The translations under genes and the position numbers were made by a program. Below, in pieces: positions 31,366-41,553 of a stretch of 64,000 bases of DNA. The notes under the pieces were generated by a model that made no database searches, was not told the DNA's origin, and saw nothing but the letters and a program-made list of their open reading frames with translations. The stretch spans positions 35,018 through 99,017 of the forward strand of contig JADCGL010000008.1 of assembly GCA_020248985.1 (NCBI GenBank), read 5' to 3'. The DNA comes from Telmatospirillum sp. Its GTDB lineage: Bacteria; Pseudomonadota; Alphaproteobacteria; CACIAM-22H2. Numbering within the stretch: position 1 is the stretch's first letter; each line of letters opens with the position of its first letter.

Positions 31366-32126
31366 GGCTCTCGGCCCTCATTGTCGCGCGCAACGAAGAA
31401 GGCCGCTTGCCCGCATGCCTTGCCGGTGTGGCCTTCGCCGACGAAATTGTCGTCGTACTCGACCGCACGACCGACGGCAGTGCCGCCATCGCGGCTGCGG
31501 CGGGGGCGAGAATCATCGAAGGCGAATGGCCGCGCGAGGGCGACCGGCGCAATACGGGTATTGCCGCCTGCACGCATGAATGGGTGCTCGAGGTCGATGC
31601 CGACGAGTTGGTGGGGCCCGCGCTTGCCGCCGAGATAAGCCGCACGGTCGCGACGAGCACGGCCAGCCGCCATTCGATCCCGGTCGACAATTATATCGGC
31701 ACGCGGCTCGTGCGCTACGGGTGGGGTGCTTCGTTCGGCAAGTCGGGTTATTGGGGCCTGTTCCGCAAGGGCACGAAGATTTGGGGGCGCGAGCGCGTGC
31801 ATCCAAAGCTTGTTCTGACCGGTGACGCGGGTGCGCCTTTGACGCACGCGATCCGCCACGAGGTCGATCGCAGTCTCTCCGAGACGATCAAGCGGCTCGA
31901 CCGCTACAGCGATGCACGTGCCGCCGATCTGCGCGAGACGGGCGATCCCGACGACACGAAGCGCTACGTGCGGCGTTTCTTCTCGCGCTTCTGGAAATGC
32001 TACGTGGCGCGCAAGGGTTATCGCGAGGGCGGCTACGGGCTCGTGATTGCGGCCTTGGCCGGGCTGTTTCCGCTGGTCTCGCATCTGAAAGCCAAACACG
32101 AAGCGCCGCCGGAAGCCAAAGGCTAG
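31362..32126 (+). CDS. GT2 family glycosyltransferase (WaaE/KdtX-like)
   Basis: A 254-residue GT-A fold enzyme. It starts LSALIVARNEEGRLPACL and holds the DxD-type motif in WVLEVDADELV. The middle (WGLFRKGTKIWGRERVHPKL) and the C-terminal basic, membrane-proximal region (RRFFSRFWKCYVARKGYREGG) resemble WaaE/KdtX-type lipopolysaccharide core glucosyltransferases. Translationally coupled to the GT9 gene before it; nine bases separate it from the next gene. Confidence 0.84.
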   Translation: MRLSALIVARNEEGRLPACLAGVAFADEIVVVLDRTTDGSAAIAAAAGARIIEGEWPREGDRRNTGIAACTHEWVLEVDADELVGPALAAEISRTVATSTASRHSIPVDNYIGTRLVRYGWGASFGKSGYWGLFRKGTKIWGRERVHPKLVLTGDAGAPLTHAIRHEVDRSLSETIKRLDRYSDARAADLRETGDPDDTKRYVRRFFSRFWKCYVARKGYREGGYGLVIAALAGLFPLVSHLKAKHEAPPEAKG

Positions 32127-32135
32127 GAGGCGGCG

Positions 32136-33173
32136 ATGGCACGTATCGTCCTTGCCGACGACGGGGTCGTGTTCGACGGCAAAATGCTCGACGGCAAAGC
32201 GGCCGGCGGCGGCGAGACGGCGTTTGTGCGTCTCGCCGAAGCCTTTGCCGCCAAGGGACACGAGGTGACGGCAACGGCGCGCGGTGCCGGCCGCCTGCGC
32301 CATCGCGGCGTTGCGTGGGTGCCGCTCAGCGAAGCACTGCCCGGCAAGGCCGATCTATTCGTCGCCAATCGCAGCGCGCATCTGCTGGCGCTGGGGCGCA
32401 ATGCGCGCCGTCTGTTTTTCTGGCTGCACAACGATGCGCGTTATCTCGCAAAGCCGCGCTATGTCCTTCGCATGTTGCGCCATTGGCCCGAGCTTGTGTT
32501 CGTCAGCAACGCGCATCTGCGCGCGGCACCGGGATGGCTGCCGGCAAAAGCGCGCCATGTGATCCCGCTTGGGCTCGATGCGTCGTTTCGGCATGAGGCC
32601 GAGCGTGCGCCGCCGCCGCCCTTGGCGCTTTACGCCGCCAATCCGCTGCGCGGCCTCAGTATGCTCGCACCCTTGTGGCAGTCTGCGATCGCGCCGCAAG
32701 TGCCCGGTGCACGCCTGCAAGTGCATACGGGGCTCGGGCTCTACGGCGTGCCGCCCAAGCCGCGCACGGCGGCGGCAATGCAAGAAGCGATCGATGCTGC
32801 GCGCGCGGCGGAAGGCGAACAGTTCACGTTGGGCGATTTGATCGACCATGCGCAATTGGTTGCCACGTTGCGCCGCGCGCGGGTGTATCTCTATCCGGGC
32901 GATCCGACCGAGACCTTCTGCCTTTCGGTCGCGGAGGCGCAGGCAATGGGAGTGCCTTGCGTGGTGCTGCGCAACGGCGCTTTGCCCGAGCGTGTGGTGG
33001 ACGGCGTCACCGGTTTCGTCGTCGACGGGCCGGCCGCATTTGCCGATGCAGCACGGCGTCTTTTGGTCGACGACGCGTTGTGGCTTGCCCAGCATCGCGC
33101 GTGCCTTGCCACGCAAGGAAAGCGCAGCTGGGACGACATGGCGCAGGATTTTGCGCGGAAAGCGGGATTGTGA
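32136..33173 (+). CDS. GT4 family glycosyltransferase
   Basis: A 345-residue GT-B enzyme. The N-terminal domain contains AAGGGETAFVRLAEAFAAKGHEVT and the C-terminal domain has a full EX7E motif in GDPTETFCLSVAEAQAMGVPCVVLRNGALPE. No membrane segments are visible. AGGAGG lies six bases before the ATG. The stop shares one base with the start of the next gene (TGATG). Donor and acceptor sugars cannot be deduced. Confidence 0.82.
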   Translation: MARIVLADDGVVFDGKMLDGKAAGGGETAFVRLAEAFAAKGHEVTATARGAGRLRHRGVAWVPLSEALPGKADLFVANRSAHLLALGRNARRLFFWLHNDARYLAKPRYVLRMLRHWPELVFVSNAHLRAAPGWLPAKARHVIPLGLDASFRHEAERAPPPPLALYAANPLRGLSMLAPLWQSAIAPQVPGARLQVHTGLGLYGVPPKPRTAAAMQEAIDAARAAEGEQFTLGDLIDHAQLVATLRRARVYLYPGDPTETFCLSVAEAQAMGVPCVVLRNGALPERVVDGVTGFVVDGPAAFADAARRLLVDDALWLAQHRACLATQGKRSWDDMAQDFARKAGL

Positions 33174-34210
33174 TGCGAGTTCTGGGCGTGATGGCGGGGG
33201 CCCCGCAAGGTGGGGCCGAAGCGTTTTTCGAGCGCCTGATGCTGGCGTTGCCGCAAGCCGGTATGGAATGCGCTGTGGCGATCCGCAGCAATGCCGCACG
33301 CGCCGAGCGCATTCGCGCGGTCGGCATCGCGGTGACGCAGGCGCCCTTCGGCGGCTGGTTCGATTTCGGCACGGCATGGGACGTCGCGAACGCGATCGAG
33401 CGTTTCAAGCCCGACATTGCGCTTGCCTTCATGAACCGGGCCGCCGCCAAGCTGCCGGGGCGCTACGTGCTCGACCACAAGCCCGTCTATGTCGGGCGGT
33501 TGGGCGGCTACTACGATCTCAAATACTACAAACGCTGCCGTCATCTCATCGGCAACACCAAGGATATTTGCGACTGGATCGTGCGCCAGGGCTGGCCTGC
33601 CGCGCGCGTCGCCTATCTGCCGAATTTCGTCGATGCGGTGCAGGTGCCAGCCGCTAACCGTGCCGCACTCGACACGCCAGCCGACGCCAAGCTCATTCTG
33701 GCGTTGGGCCGCCTGCACGCGAACAAAGCGTTCGACGTGCTGCTGGCGGCGTTGGCGAAATTGCCGAAGGCCTATCTCTGGATCGCAGGTACAGGCCCGC
33801 TCGACGCCGATTTGCGTGCGCAAGCGCAAGCACTGGGGATTGCGTCGCGCGTGCGCTTTTTGGGCTGGCGCGAAGATACGGCTTCCCTGCTTGCGGCGTG
33901 CGACGTGCTCGCGTGCCCGTCGCGCCACGAGCCGCTTGGCAATGTCGTGATCGAAGCCTGGGCGCAAAACCGCCCCGTGGTTGCCGCCGCCGCGGCAGGC
34001 CCGGCCGCGTTGATCGAAGACGGGCGCAACGGCTTGCTGGTACCCGTCGACGATGCCGATGCGCTGGCCGCAAGCCTCGGCCGCGTGTGCGACGACGCGC
34101 CCTTGGCAAAGGGGCTTGTGCAGGCGGGGGCATTTTCGTACCAAAAAGCCCATACGAAAGAGGCGGTCGTGCGGCTCTATGGCGAATTCTTCGATGCGGT
34201 GAGGCAATAG
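33173..34210 (+). CDS. GT4 family glycosyltransferase
   Basis: A 345-residue GT-B enzyme close to the WaaG/PimB-like part of GT4. It begins RVLGVMAGAPQGGAEAFFERLMLAL and has LILALGRLHANKAFDVLLAALA, VRFLGWREDTASLLAACDVLACPSRHEPLGNVVIEAWAQNRPVVA, with both Glu residues of the EX7E motif. One base overlaps the gene before, and asnB starts two bases after its stop, so it belongs to the same operon. Confidence 0.87.
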   Translation: MRVLGVMAGAPQGGAEAFFERLMLALPQAGMECAVAIRSNAARAERIRAVGIAVTQAPFGGWFDFGTAWDVANAIERFKPDIALAFMNRAAAKLPGRYVLDHKPVYVGRLGGYYDLKYYKRCRHLIGNTKDICDWIVRQGWPAARVAYLPNFVDAVQVPAANRAALDTPADAKLILALGRLHANKAFDVLLAALAKLPKAYLWIAGTGPLDADLRAQAQALGIASRVRFLGWREDTASLLAACDVLACPSRHEPLGNVVIEAWAQNRPVVAAAAAGPAALIEDGRNGLLVPVDDADALAASLGRVCDDAPLAKGLVQAGAFSYQKAHTKEAVVRLYGEFFDAVRQ

Positions 34211-34211
34211 C

Positions 34212-35984
34212 ATGTGCGGCATTGCCGGCATGATGCTGGTTCCGGGGGCGAAGTTTCCGGCGCAGATGCTGGCGCGCTTTGCCGCCGCCATCGCCCATCG
34301 CGGGCCGGACGGCACCGGCACCTACGAGGCGGGCGACGTCGCGTTTGTGCATAATCGCCTGGCGATCGTCGATCTTGTCACTGGCGACCAGCCGCTGCGC
34401 GATGCGGGCGGCGGGGTGCTAGTCGCCAACGGCGAGATCTACAACCATGTCGAATTGCGCGCGCGACTTCTGAACTATCCGTTCAAGACGCAGTCCGACT
34501 GCGAACCGCCGCTCGCCCTCTACCGCCAGAACGGTCCCGACTACGCGAGCGCCCTACGCGGCATGTTCGCGATCGCGCTGCACGATCCGCGTGCGGGGCG
34601 GCTCGTGCTCACTCGCGATCCGTTCGGCATCAAGCCGCTCTACTATGCGCAGACCAAAGACGGCGTTGCGTTCGCCTCCGAAGCGCAAGCGCTGCGCGCA
34701 GCGGGCTTCGGCAGCGGTGCCCTCAATGCCGAAAAGCGCGCCGAATTGCTGGAATTGCAGTTCCAGACCGGCGAGGCCACGTTGTTCGACGGCATCGTAC
34801 GTGTGCTCCCCGGCGAAACGCTCGTGCTGTCGGGCGGGCGCATCGTCGCGCGCAGCCGTGTCGCGGCTTTGCCCTTGGGCGGGCCGCAGAATATCGGCTC
34901 GGACGAAGCGGTCGATGCATTCGACCGCGTTTTCCAAGACAGCGTGCGCGTGCACCAGCGCGCCGACGTGCCCTACGGCATGTTCCTGTCGGGCGGCATC
35001 GATTCGGCGTCCGTGCTCGCGATGATGGCGCGGCTCAACGAACGGCCGGTGCAGGCCTTCACGGCCTATTTCCCCGAGACGAACGCCGCCGACGAGCGCG
35101 GGGCGGCGGCACGTGCCGCCGCTGCCTGCAGCGCCGATCTCGTCGAAGTGCCGGTGACGGCCGCCGATTTCTGGGCGCATCTGCCCGCGATCGCAGCCGC
35201 TATGGACGATCCGGCGGCCGATTATGCGATTGTGCCGACCTGGCTCCTCGCGCGCGAAGCGCGCAAGCAAGGCCTCAAAGTCGTGCTGTCGGGCGAGGGC
35301 GGGGACGAATTGTTCGCGGGCTACGGGCGCTACCGCAGTGTCGTCAAACCCTGGTGGCTCGGCGGGCGCGCGATGCGAAGGCGCGGCACGTTCGACGGGC
35401 TCGGGCTTCTGCGCATCGACACCAAAGGCTGGCGCGACGGCATGCAGGCGAGCGAAACGCGTGCACGTCTCGAGGCGCGCACGCCGTTGCAGGTGGCGCA
35501 AGCGATCGACATCGACGCGTGGCTGCCCAACGATCTCTTGGCCAAGCTCGACCGCTGCCTGATGGCGCACGGGGTGGAAGGCCGCACGCCGTTCCTCGAT
35601 CCCGCGATGGCGGCGTTTGCGTTTGCGCTTCCCGATACGCTGAAGCTGCATCGGCGCTGGGGCAAATGGCTGGTGCGCCGTTGGCTGGACCGCGTGCTTC
35701 CGGCCGCGCGCGCTTTCGCACCCAAACAAGGTTTTACGGTTCCCGTGCAAAGCTGGATCGCGGCCGACGGCGCACGGCTCGGGCCGCTTGTGGCCGCGTC
35801 TTCCGGCATTGCCGAGATCGCCGACCGTGCGGCCGTCGTGCGTCTGTTCGAAAAAGCCGCCGACAAACGGCGCGGCTTTGCCGCTTGGAGCCTGCTTTTC
35901 TACGCGCTGTGGCATCGCCGCCATGTGCTGGACCGCAACGACGCTCTCGACACCTTTGCCGCGCTCGAACAAGCGCGCGCTTGA
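34212..35984 (+). CDS. asnB: Asparagine synthase, glutamine-hydrolysing (AsnB type)
   Basis: A 590-residue two-domain enzyme. The N-terminal class II glutaminase has the mature catalytic Cys2 in MCGIAGM, plus AHRGPDGTG, VANGEIYNH and GMFAIALHDPRAGRLVLTRDPFGIKPLYYA. The synthetase domain has the ATP motif SGGIDSA and SGEGGDELFAGYGRY. It may make asparagine, but its place as the last gene of five glycosyltransferases suggests it amidates a sugar carboxylate of a surface glycan, as AsnB-like proteins do in several O-antigen and capsule clusters. Both readings are open. Confidence 0.88.
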   Translation: MCGIAGMMLVPGAKFPAQMLARFAAAIAHRGPDGTGTYEAGDVAFVHNRLAIVDLVTGDQPLRDAGGGVLVANGEIYNHVELRARLLNYPFKTQSDCEPPLALYRQNGPDYASALRGMFAIALHDPRAGRLVLTRDPFGIKPLYYAQTKDGVAFASEAQALRAAGFGSGALNAEKRAELLELQFQTGEATLFDGIVRVLPGETLVLSGGRIVARSRVAALPLGGPQNIGSDEAVDAFDRVFQDSVRVHQRADVPYGMFLSGGIDSASVLAMMARLNERPVQAFTAYFPETNAADERGAAARAAAACSADLVEVPVTAADFWAHLPAIAAAMDDPAADYAIVPTWLLAREARKQGLKVVLSGEGGDELFAGYGRYRSVVKPWWLGGRAMRRRGTFDGLGLLRIDTKGWRDGMQASETRARLEARTPLQVAQAIDIDAWLPNDLLAKLDRCLMAHGVEGRTPFLDPAMAAFAFALPDTLKLHRRWGKWLVRRWLDRVLPAARAFAPKQGFTVPVQSWIAADGARLGPLVAASSGIAEIADRAAVVRLFEKAADKRRGFAAWSLLFYALWHRRHVLDRNDALDTFAALEQARA

Positions 35985-36004
35985 ATGCCCAAGGAGAATT
36001 GCCG

Positions 36005-37039
36005 ATGACCGACCGGATCGTGCTGCGCCGTCCCGACGATTGGCATGCGCATCTGCGCGACGGCGACATGCTGGCGACGGTCGCGCCGTTCACCGCCCGC
36101 CAGTTCGCGCGCGCGATCGTGATGCCCAATCTCGTGCCCCCGGTCACGACGGCCGAGGCCGCGCACGCGTATGCCGCGCGCATTCGCAAAGCGGCCGGGC
36201 CCGGTTTCGAGCCGCTGATGACGTGCTACCTCACCGACGCAAGCGATCCCGACGCGATCGAGCGCGGCTACAAAGAAGGGGCGTGGGTCGCGGCCAAGCT
36301 CTATCCCGCGCACGCCACGACCAATTCGGCGCACGGCGTCACGGATGTCGGAAAAATCGCGCCCGTGCTCGAGCGCATGCAGCGCATCGGCATGAAGTTT
36401 CTCGTGCACGGCGAAGTGACCGACAAACACGTCGATATCTTCGACCGCGAGGCGGCTTTCATCGACCGCACGCTCGCCCGGCTCGTGCGGGATTTTCCGG
36501 GCCTCAAGATCGTGTTCGAGCACATCACCACAAAAGAGGCCGCCGATTTCGTGGCGGCTGCCCCCGCCAATGTCGCGGCCACGATCACGCCGCATCATCT
36601 GATGATCGACCGCAACGCGATCTTCGAAGGCGGCATTCGCCCGCATCTCTATTGCCTGCCGATCGCCAAGCGCAGCCACCATCGCACGGCGCTGCGCAAA
36701 GCCGCCGTGTCGGGCAGTCCCAAGTTTTTCCTCGGCACCGACACGGCCCCGCATGCCGTGCATGCCAAAGAAGCCGCGTGCGGCTGTGCCGGCATTTTCA
36801 ATGCGCCAGTCGCACTCGAGGCCTATGCGCGCGTGTTCGACGAGGAAAACGCGCTCGAAAAGCTCGAAGGTTTTGCGAGCCTGTTCGGCCCCGCCTTCTA
36901 TGGCCTGCCGCCCAACGAAGCGCGCATCGCCCTTGTGCGCGCAAACGCGACGGCGCCCGAGCGTGTCCCGGGGCCGGCGGGCGACATCGTGACCTATCTC
37001 GGCGGCCAGGCGCTCGGCTGGCGGATCGAAGCCGCCTAG
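36005..37039 (+). CDS. pyrC: Dihydroorotase, class II
   Basis: A 344-residue zinc amidohydrolase closing carbamoyl-aspartate to dihydroorotate in pyrimidine synthesis. The metal-binding HxH is His14/His16 in DDWHAHLRDG, the carboxylated lysine is K98 in AAKLYPAHATTNSAHG, further His ligands are in FLVHGEV and FEHITT, and the catalytic Asp is in FLGTDTAPH. Length and sequence match the E. coli PyrC class rather than the PyrC/PyrX class. AAGGAG precedes the ATG, 20 bases after asnB. Confidence 0.95.
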   Translation: MTDRIVLRRPDDWHAHLRDGDMLATVAPFTARQFARAIVMPNLVPPVTTAEAAHAYAARIRKAAGPGFEPLMTCYLTDASDPDAIERGYKEGAWVAAKLYPAHATTNSAHGVTDVGKIAPVLERMQRIGMKFLVHGEVTDKHVDIFDREAAFIDRTLARLVRDFPGLKIVFEHITTKEAADFVAAAPANVAATITPHHLMIDRNAIFEGGIRPHLYCLPIAKRSHHRTALRKAAVSGSPKFFLGTDTAPHAVHAKEAACGCAGIFNAPVALEAYARVFDEENALEKLEGFASLFGPAFYGLPPNEARIALVRANATAPERVPGPAGDIVTYLGGQALGWRIEAA

Positions 37040-37075
37040 ACTAGACTTCGCGCGAAGATCACGGGAGAGGGTGCC

Positions 37076-38245
37076 ATGGAAGGCTGCATCGTCGGTTGGT
37101 CGCACGGCAAGTTCGGAAAGCGCGAAGGGCTCGATTTGGAAGCGCTGCTCGCCGAAGTTTCGGTCGGCGCCTTGGCCGATGCGGGCCTCGGCCCCGACGA
37201 CGTGGATGAAATCTATGTCGGCCATTTCGGCGGCGGCTTCGTCAAGCAGGATTTCCCGGCCTCGCTGGTGATGCAGGCCTCCGACCGTCTGCGCTTCAAG
37301 CCTTCGACGCGCGTCGAGAACGCGTGCGCGACCGGCTCGGCCGCCGTGCATATGGGCCTCACATCGATCGCAGCCAAGCGCGCGCGCGTGGTGCTTGTCG
37401 TCGGCGTCGAGAAAATGACCGAAACGCCGGGCGACGTTGTCGGCGGCATCTTGATGAAGGCAAGCTACGTCAAGGAAGAGGACCGCCCGGGCATGAGCTT
37501 TGCGGGCGTGTTCGGCCAGATCGCGCAGCTCTACGCGCAGCGCTACGGCGATCCGTCGGACGCGATGGCCCGCATCGCGGCCAAGAACCACAAAAACGGC
37601 TGCGCCAATCCGTACGCGCAATTGCGCAAGGATCTCGGCTACGAATTCTGCCGCACGGTATCGGACAAAAACCCGCTGGTCGCTGGGCCGTTGCGCCGTA
37701 CCGATTGCAGCCTCGTGTCGGATGGGGCCGCCGCTTTGGTGCTCGCCGATCTCGAAACGGCGCTGGCGCTCAAGAAGGCGGTGGCGTTCCGCGCGGTGCA
37801 GCAGGTCAACGACTATCTGCCGATGAGCCGGCGCGACATCGTTTCGTTCGAGGGGTGTGCCCGCGCCTGGAGTCAGGCTTACGCGCAAGCGCGCGTGCGC
37901 GTGGACGATCTGAAGCTCGTCGAGACGCACGACTGTTTCACCATCGCCGAACTTCTCCAGTACGAGGCGATGGGTTTGGCGAAGCCCGGGAAGGGGATGG
38001 AACTCGCTTTGTCGGGCGCAACCGAAAAAGACGGACGCTTGCCGGTCAACGCGTCGGGCGGGCTCAAATCCAAGGGCCATCCGATCGGCGCCACCGGCGT
38101 ATCGATGCACATCATGGCAGCCATGCAGGCGACGGGCCTCGCAGGCGATATGCAGGTGAGGAGCCCGGGTCTTGCCGGCGTGTTCAATATGGGCGGGGCG
38201 GCGGTAGCTAATTATGTATCTATTTTGGAACCATTGCGCGTATAG
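37076..38245 (+). CDS. Thiolase, SCP-x type (acetyl-CoA acetyltransferase family)
   Basis: A 389-residue thiolase-fold protein. The acyl-binding Cys is C84 in [11 protein letters not shown] and the catalytic His is H335 in KGHPIGATG. The motif [20 protein letters not shown] marks the SCP-x-like branch. The second Cys, near the C-terminus of classical thiolases, is absent: the region reads [13 protein letters not shown]. Members of this branch act in sterol, branched-chain or other acyl-CoA degradation. No other beta-oxidation gene is near, so the substrate is unknown. GGGAGAGGG precedes the ATG. Confidence 0.83.
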   Translation: MEGCIVGWSHGKFGKREGLDLEALLAEVSVGALADAGLGPDDVDEIYVGHFGGGFVKQDFPASLVMQASDRLRFKPSTRVENACATGSAAVHMGLTSIAAKRARVVLVVGVEKMTETPGDVVGGILMKASYVKEEDRPGMSFAGVFGQIAQLYAQRYGDPSDAMARIAAKNHKNGCANPYAQLRKDLGYEFCRTVSDKNPLVAGPLRRTDCSLVSDGAAALVLADLETALALKKAVAFRAVQQVNDYLPMSRRDIVSFEGCARAWSQAYAQARVRVDDLKLVETHDCFTIAELLQYEAMGLAKPGKGMELALSGATEKDGRLPVNASGGLKSKGHPIGATGVSMHIMAAMQATGLAGDMQVRSPGLAGVFNMGGAAVANYVSILEPLRV

Positions 38246-38289
38246 TAGAATTCCTAATTGTTGCTGTTATTGGTTTCGGGGGAAACATC

Positions 38290-40638
38290 GTGACTTTGCG
38301 GGTGAAACTGTACGTGCTGACGCTTGTGCTCTCGGCAATGGCGCTGGCGTTTGTTGTGGTTCGCGCCAAGGAGGCCCTCGATCTTCGCGCCGCCGTAGGC
38401 CAGGCCCAAACGATCAACGCGATCGCCGACCGCTATCTTGCCGCCGCCGCCGATTGGGCGGTCGAGCGCGGCACGGCCAACACCGTGATCGCGAACCCCG
38501 CCGCCGCCACACCCGCCCAGCGCCAGACGATTGCGCAGCGCCGCCATGCGGGCGATGCGGCGTTTGCCGAGGCCGGGCGCCTCGTTGCTGCAGCATCTTT
38601 CCTGCCGGCCAATGCCCGCCAAGTCCACGAGCGCGCCGCCGAGCGCTTGCGCAATCTCGCCCCTCTGCGCGCGCGCGTCGATGCGGCCGCTGCCGTCGAG
38701 CCCGACTTGGTGCGCGACTGGTTCCCGGCGATCAGCGCGCTCGTGCTCGCAAGCATGGATGTGCGCATGGAAATCGAGCGCCAGCTGGACGCGCAAGCGC
38801 CGCAGGCTTTGCGCACGCTGTTCGAGGTCAAGGGCCTGCTCGCGACGATGAGCGAATTTGCGGGCCGCGAGCGCGGCGGGGTTGCCGGCATCATTGTCGG
38901 CGGCCGGCCGCTCGGCGTGGCGCAGGCTTTGGGGCAGGGCGAAAATCGCGGCCAGATCGTGCTTGCCCAGTCGCGGCTCGATACGCTGGTGCGCAGCGTG
39001 GACGCCGACGTCACGCGCGCGATCGGCGAGGCGCGTACGGCCTATTTCGACATGTTCGGCCAACTGCGCGCGCGCGTGATGGCGGCTGCCAATGCGGGCG
39101 AACCCTACCCGGTTGCCGCCGGCGAATGGTTCGCCCAGGCGACGGCGGCCATCGAGAAAATCATCGCAGCCCAGGCTGCCGCGACGAAAGCGGCCGAAGC
39201 GGCTGCGGCTTCGTCTTCGGCCGCTGCGAGTGCCGAATTCACGTTTGTGATGGCGCTGGGTGCCGTCGTGCTTGCGATCGCGGCGTTCGCGCTGTGGATG
39301 GTTGCCGTTCAAATCGCGCGGCCCCTGCTGGGCATGGCGGGCGCCATGCGCAAACTCGCCGACGGCGACCTCGCGACCGACGTGCCGGGCGTGGGCCGCC
39401 GCGACGAGATCGGCAGCATGGCCGGCGCCATGGAAGTGTTCAAAGTCAACGCGACCGAGAATGAGCGCCTGAAAGCGGCGCAGAAGGAAAGCGAAGCGCA
39501 GGCCGAAGCGCAGAAACGCAAAGCGCTGCGCGACATGGCCGACACGGTCGAACGCGAAACCACGACCGCCATCGCCAAGGTCGCCGCCGCAACGGAGTCC
39601 GTCGATGGTGTGGCCGACGGCATGGCCAAACGCGCCGTCACGGTCGGCGAAAACGCGCAGTCGGTCGCCGCCGCATCCGAAGAAGCGCTGAGCAACGCCC
39701 AGACGGTCGCATCGGCGGCCGAAGAGCTGACGAGCTCGATCCAGGAAATCTCGGCGCAGATCGGCCGGGCGAGTGTTGCCACGCGCGAAGCTGTCGCAAC
39801 GAGCGCCGACGCGCGCGCCAAAATCGGTGCGCTGTCCGCCGCCGTGGGCCGCATTTCGGACGTGACCAAGCTGATCGGACAGATCGCAAGCCAAACCAAT
39901 CTTCTGGCGCTCAACGCCACGATCGAGGCCGCGCGTGCCGGCGATGCGGGCAAGGGCTTTGCGGTTGTGGCCTCGGAGGTCAAGAATCTCGCGAGCCAGA
40001 CCGCACGCTCGACCGAAGACATCGACCGCCAGATCGCCGAAATTCGGGCGGCCACCGACGAAGCCGTCGCCTCCGTGGCTGCGATCGCGGACCGCATTTC
40101 CGACATTGATACGGTCGCCAACTCGGTCGCGACCGCTGTCGAAGAGCAGGGAGCGGCGACGCAGGAGATCGCGCGCAATGTCTCGCAGACGACGATGGCC
40201 GCCCAGGAAGTGGCGACGCGCATCGCGACCGTTTCGAGCGACGCCGATGAGGTCGGCCGCCGCTCGGTCGAAATGCGCGAATCGATCGCGGGCATGACGA
40301 GCAACATCGAGCAGCTGCGCGCGGCCCTGGTGCGCGTCGTGCGCACGTCGACAGAGGATGCCGACCGGCGCAAGGCCAAGCGCTATCCGGTCAAGCTCGC
40401 GGGCAAAATCGACGGGGGAACGAAAGTTTCTGTCGTCGATCTATCGCAAAGTGGGGCGTTTCTTGCGGCAGCGCCGGATCTTGTTGCCGGTTCGCGCGGC
40501 CGTCTGACGGTCGACGGATTCTCGCAACCTCTCGAATTCGACGTGCGCAGCGCCAAAGACGGCGAAGCCCACGTGGCCTTCACGCGCGAACCGGATTCTG
40601 CATGGCAGGCATTCGTATCCCGCTACGCGAGTGGCTGA
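38290..40638 (+). CDS. Methyl-accepting chemotaxis protein with C-terminal PilZ domain
   Basis: A 782-residue chemoreceptor starting at GTG after GGGGGAAAC. Domains in order: membrane helix 1 (residues 7-24), a periplasmic helical sensor (about 25-315), membrane helix 2 (about 318-341), HAMP (about 342-395), the signalling domain with its hairpin tip [38 protein letters not shown], and a PilZ domain from about residue 692. The PilZ c-di-GMP contacts are intact: R694-x3-R698 and D717-x-S-x-x-G722. The receptor should therefore integrate its external signal with cellular c-di-GMP, as reported for Azospirillum Tlp1. The ligand is unknown. Confidence 0.92.
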   Translation: MTLRVKLYVLTLVLSAMALAFVVVRAKEALDLRAAVGQAQTINAIADRYLAAAADWAVERGTANTVIANPAAATPAQRQTIAQRRHAGDAAFAEAGRLVAAASFLPANARQVHERAAERLRNLAPLRARVDAAAAVEPDLVRDWFPAISALVLASMDVRMEIERQLDAQAPQALRTLFEVKGLLATMSEFAGRERGGVAGIIVGGRPLGVAQALGQGENRGQIVLAQSRLDTLVRSVDADVTRAIGEARTAYFDMFGQLRARVMAAANAGEPYPVAAGEWFAQATAAIEKIIAAQAAATKAAEAAAASSSAAASAEFTFVMALGAVVLAIAAFALWMVAVQIARPLLGMAGAMRKLADGDLATDVPGVGRRDEIGSMAGAMEVFKVNATENERLKAAQKESEAQAEAQKRKALRDMADTVERETTTAIAKVAAATESVDGVADGMAKRAVTVGENAQSVAAASEEALSNAQTVASAAEELTSSIQEISAQIGRASVATREAVATSADARAKIGALSAAVGRISDVTKLIGQIASQTNLLALNATIEAARAGDAGKGFAVVASEVKNLASQTARSTEDIDRQIAEIRAATDEAVASVAAIADRISDIDTVANSVATAVEEQGAATQEIARNVSQTTMAAQEVATRIATVSSDADEVGRRSVEMRESIAGMTSNIEQLRAALVRVVRTSTEDADRRKAKRYPVKLAGKIDGGTKVSVVDLSQSGAFLAAAPDLVAGSRGRLTVDGFSQPLEFDVRSAKDGEAHVAFTREPDSAWQAFVSRYASG

Positions 40639-40676
40639 TTGCGTTGCTGAATTTTTAACAAATCGAACATAGGTTC

Positions 40677-41471
40677 ATGGCCATGAAAGGTCCTGTTCTT
40701 ATCGTCGATTCCCGCGCGCAGGAGAGCCTGAAAACGGCGCAAGGCCTGTCGCAGGCGGGCTTCCAGGCGGTGCCGGTGCCGACCCCACAGGATGCGCTTG
40801 CCAAGAGTGCGGCACTCGACATGCGTCTGGCCGTGGTCGAACTCGATGCTTTCGCGCCCGAAGTCGCCGCCGCCGCCGCGGGATTCAAATCGCGCTGGCC
40901 CAATATCGGCATCGTCGCCTTGGCAAGCGCCAAGCGCGGCAAGACCGACACCGAAATGCTGGCCGGAGCCCGTGCCATCGGCGCCCACGCTTTTTACGTG
41001 AATCCGGTGGCGCCTGCCGATCTCGCACGACGGCTCGACGAACTTACGCGCCTGGGCTACGGCGCGCCCGAGCGCCGACGCACGGCCCTAGTCGTCGACG
41101 ACAGCGAGACGATCGGCGAAATCTTGCGCGCGTATCTCAAGAAGAACGGTTTCAACACGGTCGTCAAACCGACCTGGGAAGCCGCCTTGAGCGGCTGGGA
41201 CACGCTCGGCGTCGATCTCGTTTTCACCGACATTTTTATGCCCGGCATGGGCGGGGTCGAAGGCATTCGCCACGTGCGCGCCAATTGGGCGCCGGTGCCG
41301 ATCGTGGCGTTTTCCGAGGGGCTCGACGGCCGCATGGCGCCCGACAAGGCGCTGTTGGCAGCCCAGAAAATCGGCGCGGATGCGATTTTGTCCAAACCTC
41401 TGAGCGAACCGAGCGTAATGGCGGCCGTGCGCAGCGTTTTTGCGCCGGAAAACACGCGCGCCTCGGCGTAA
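40677..41471 (+). CDS. Protein with two tandem receiver domains
   Basis: A 264-residue response-regulator-type protein without an output domain. The second receiver (from about residue 140) looks functional: acidic pair in ALVVDDSET, phospho-acceptor Asp in VFTDIFMPGMGG, Ser in IVAFSEG and Lys in ILSKPLSE. The first receiver is degenerate: it keeps an Asp in VVELDAFAPE and starts VLIVDSR with only one acidic residue. It lies 38 bases after the PilZ chemoreceptor in the same direction, so it may work with it. No histidine kinase or other che gene is in the window. Confidence 0.85.
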   Translation: MAMKGPVLIVDSRAQESLKTAQGLSQAGFQAVPVPTPQDALAKSAALDMRLAVVELDAFAPEVAAAAAGFKSRWPNIGIVALASAKRGKTDTEMLAGARAIGAHAFYVNPVAPADLARRLDELTRLGYGAPERRRTALVVDDSETIGEILRAYLKKNGFNTVVKPTWEAALSGWDTLGVDLVFTDIFMPGMGGVEGIRHVRANWAPVPIVAFSEGLDGRMAPDKALLAAQKIGADAILSKPLSEPSVMAAVRSVFAPENTRASA

Positions 41472-41553
41472 GCGAAAATCGATACGTAACCATCGGCGGA
41501 ACCGGCGCGAAGCGTCGGGGGCAAGGCATTGTCCAATCCGAGGGGGTTCCAAC

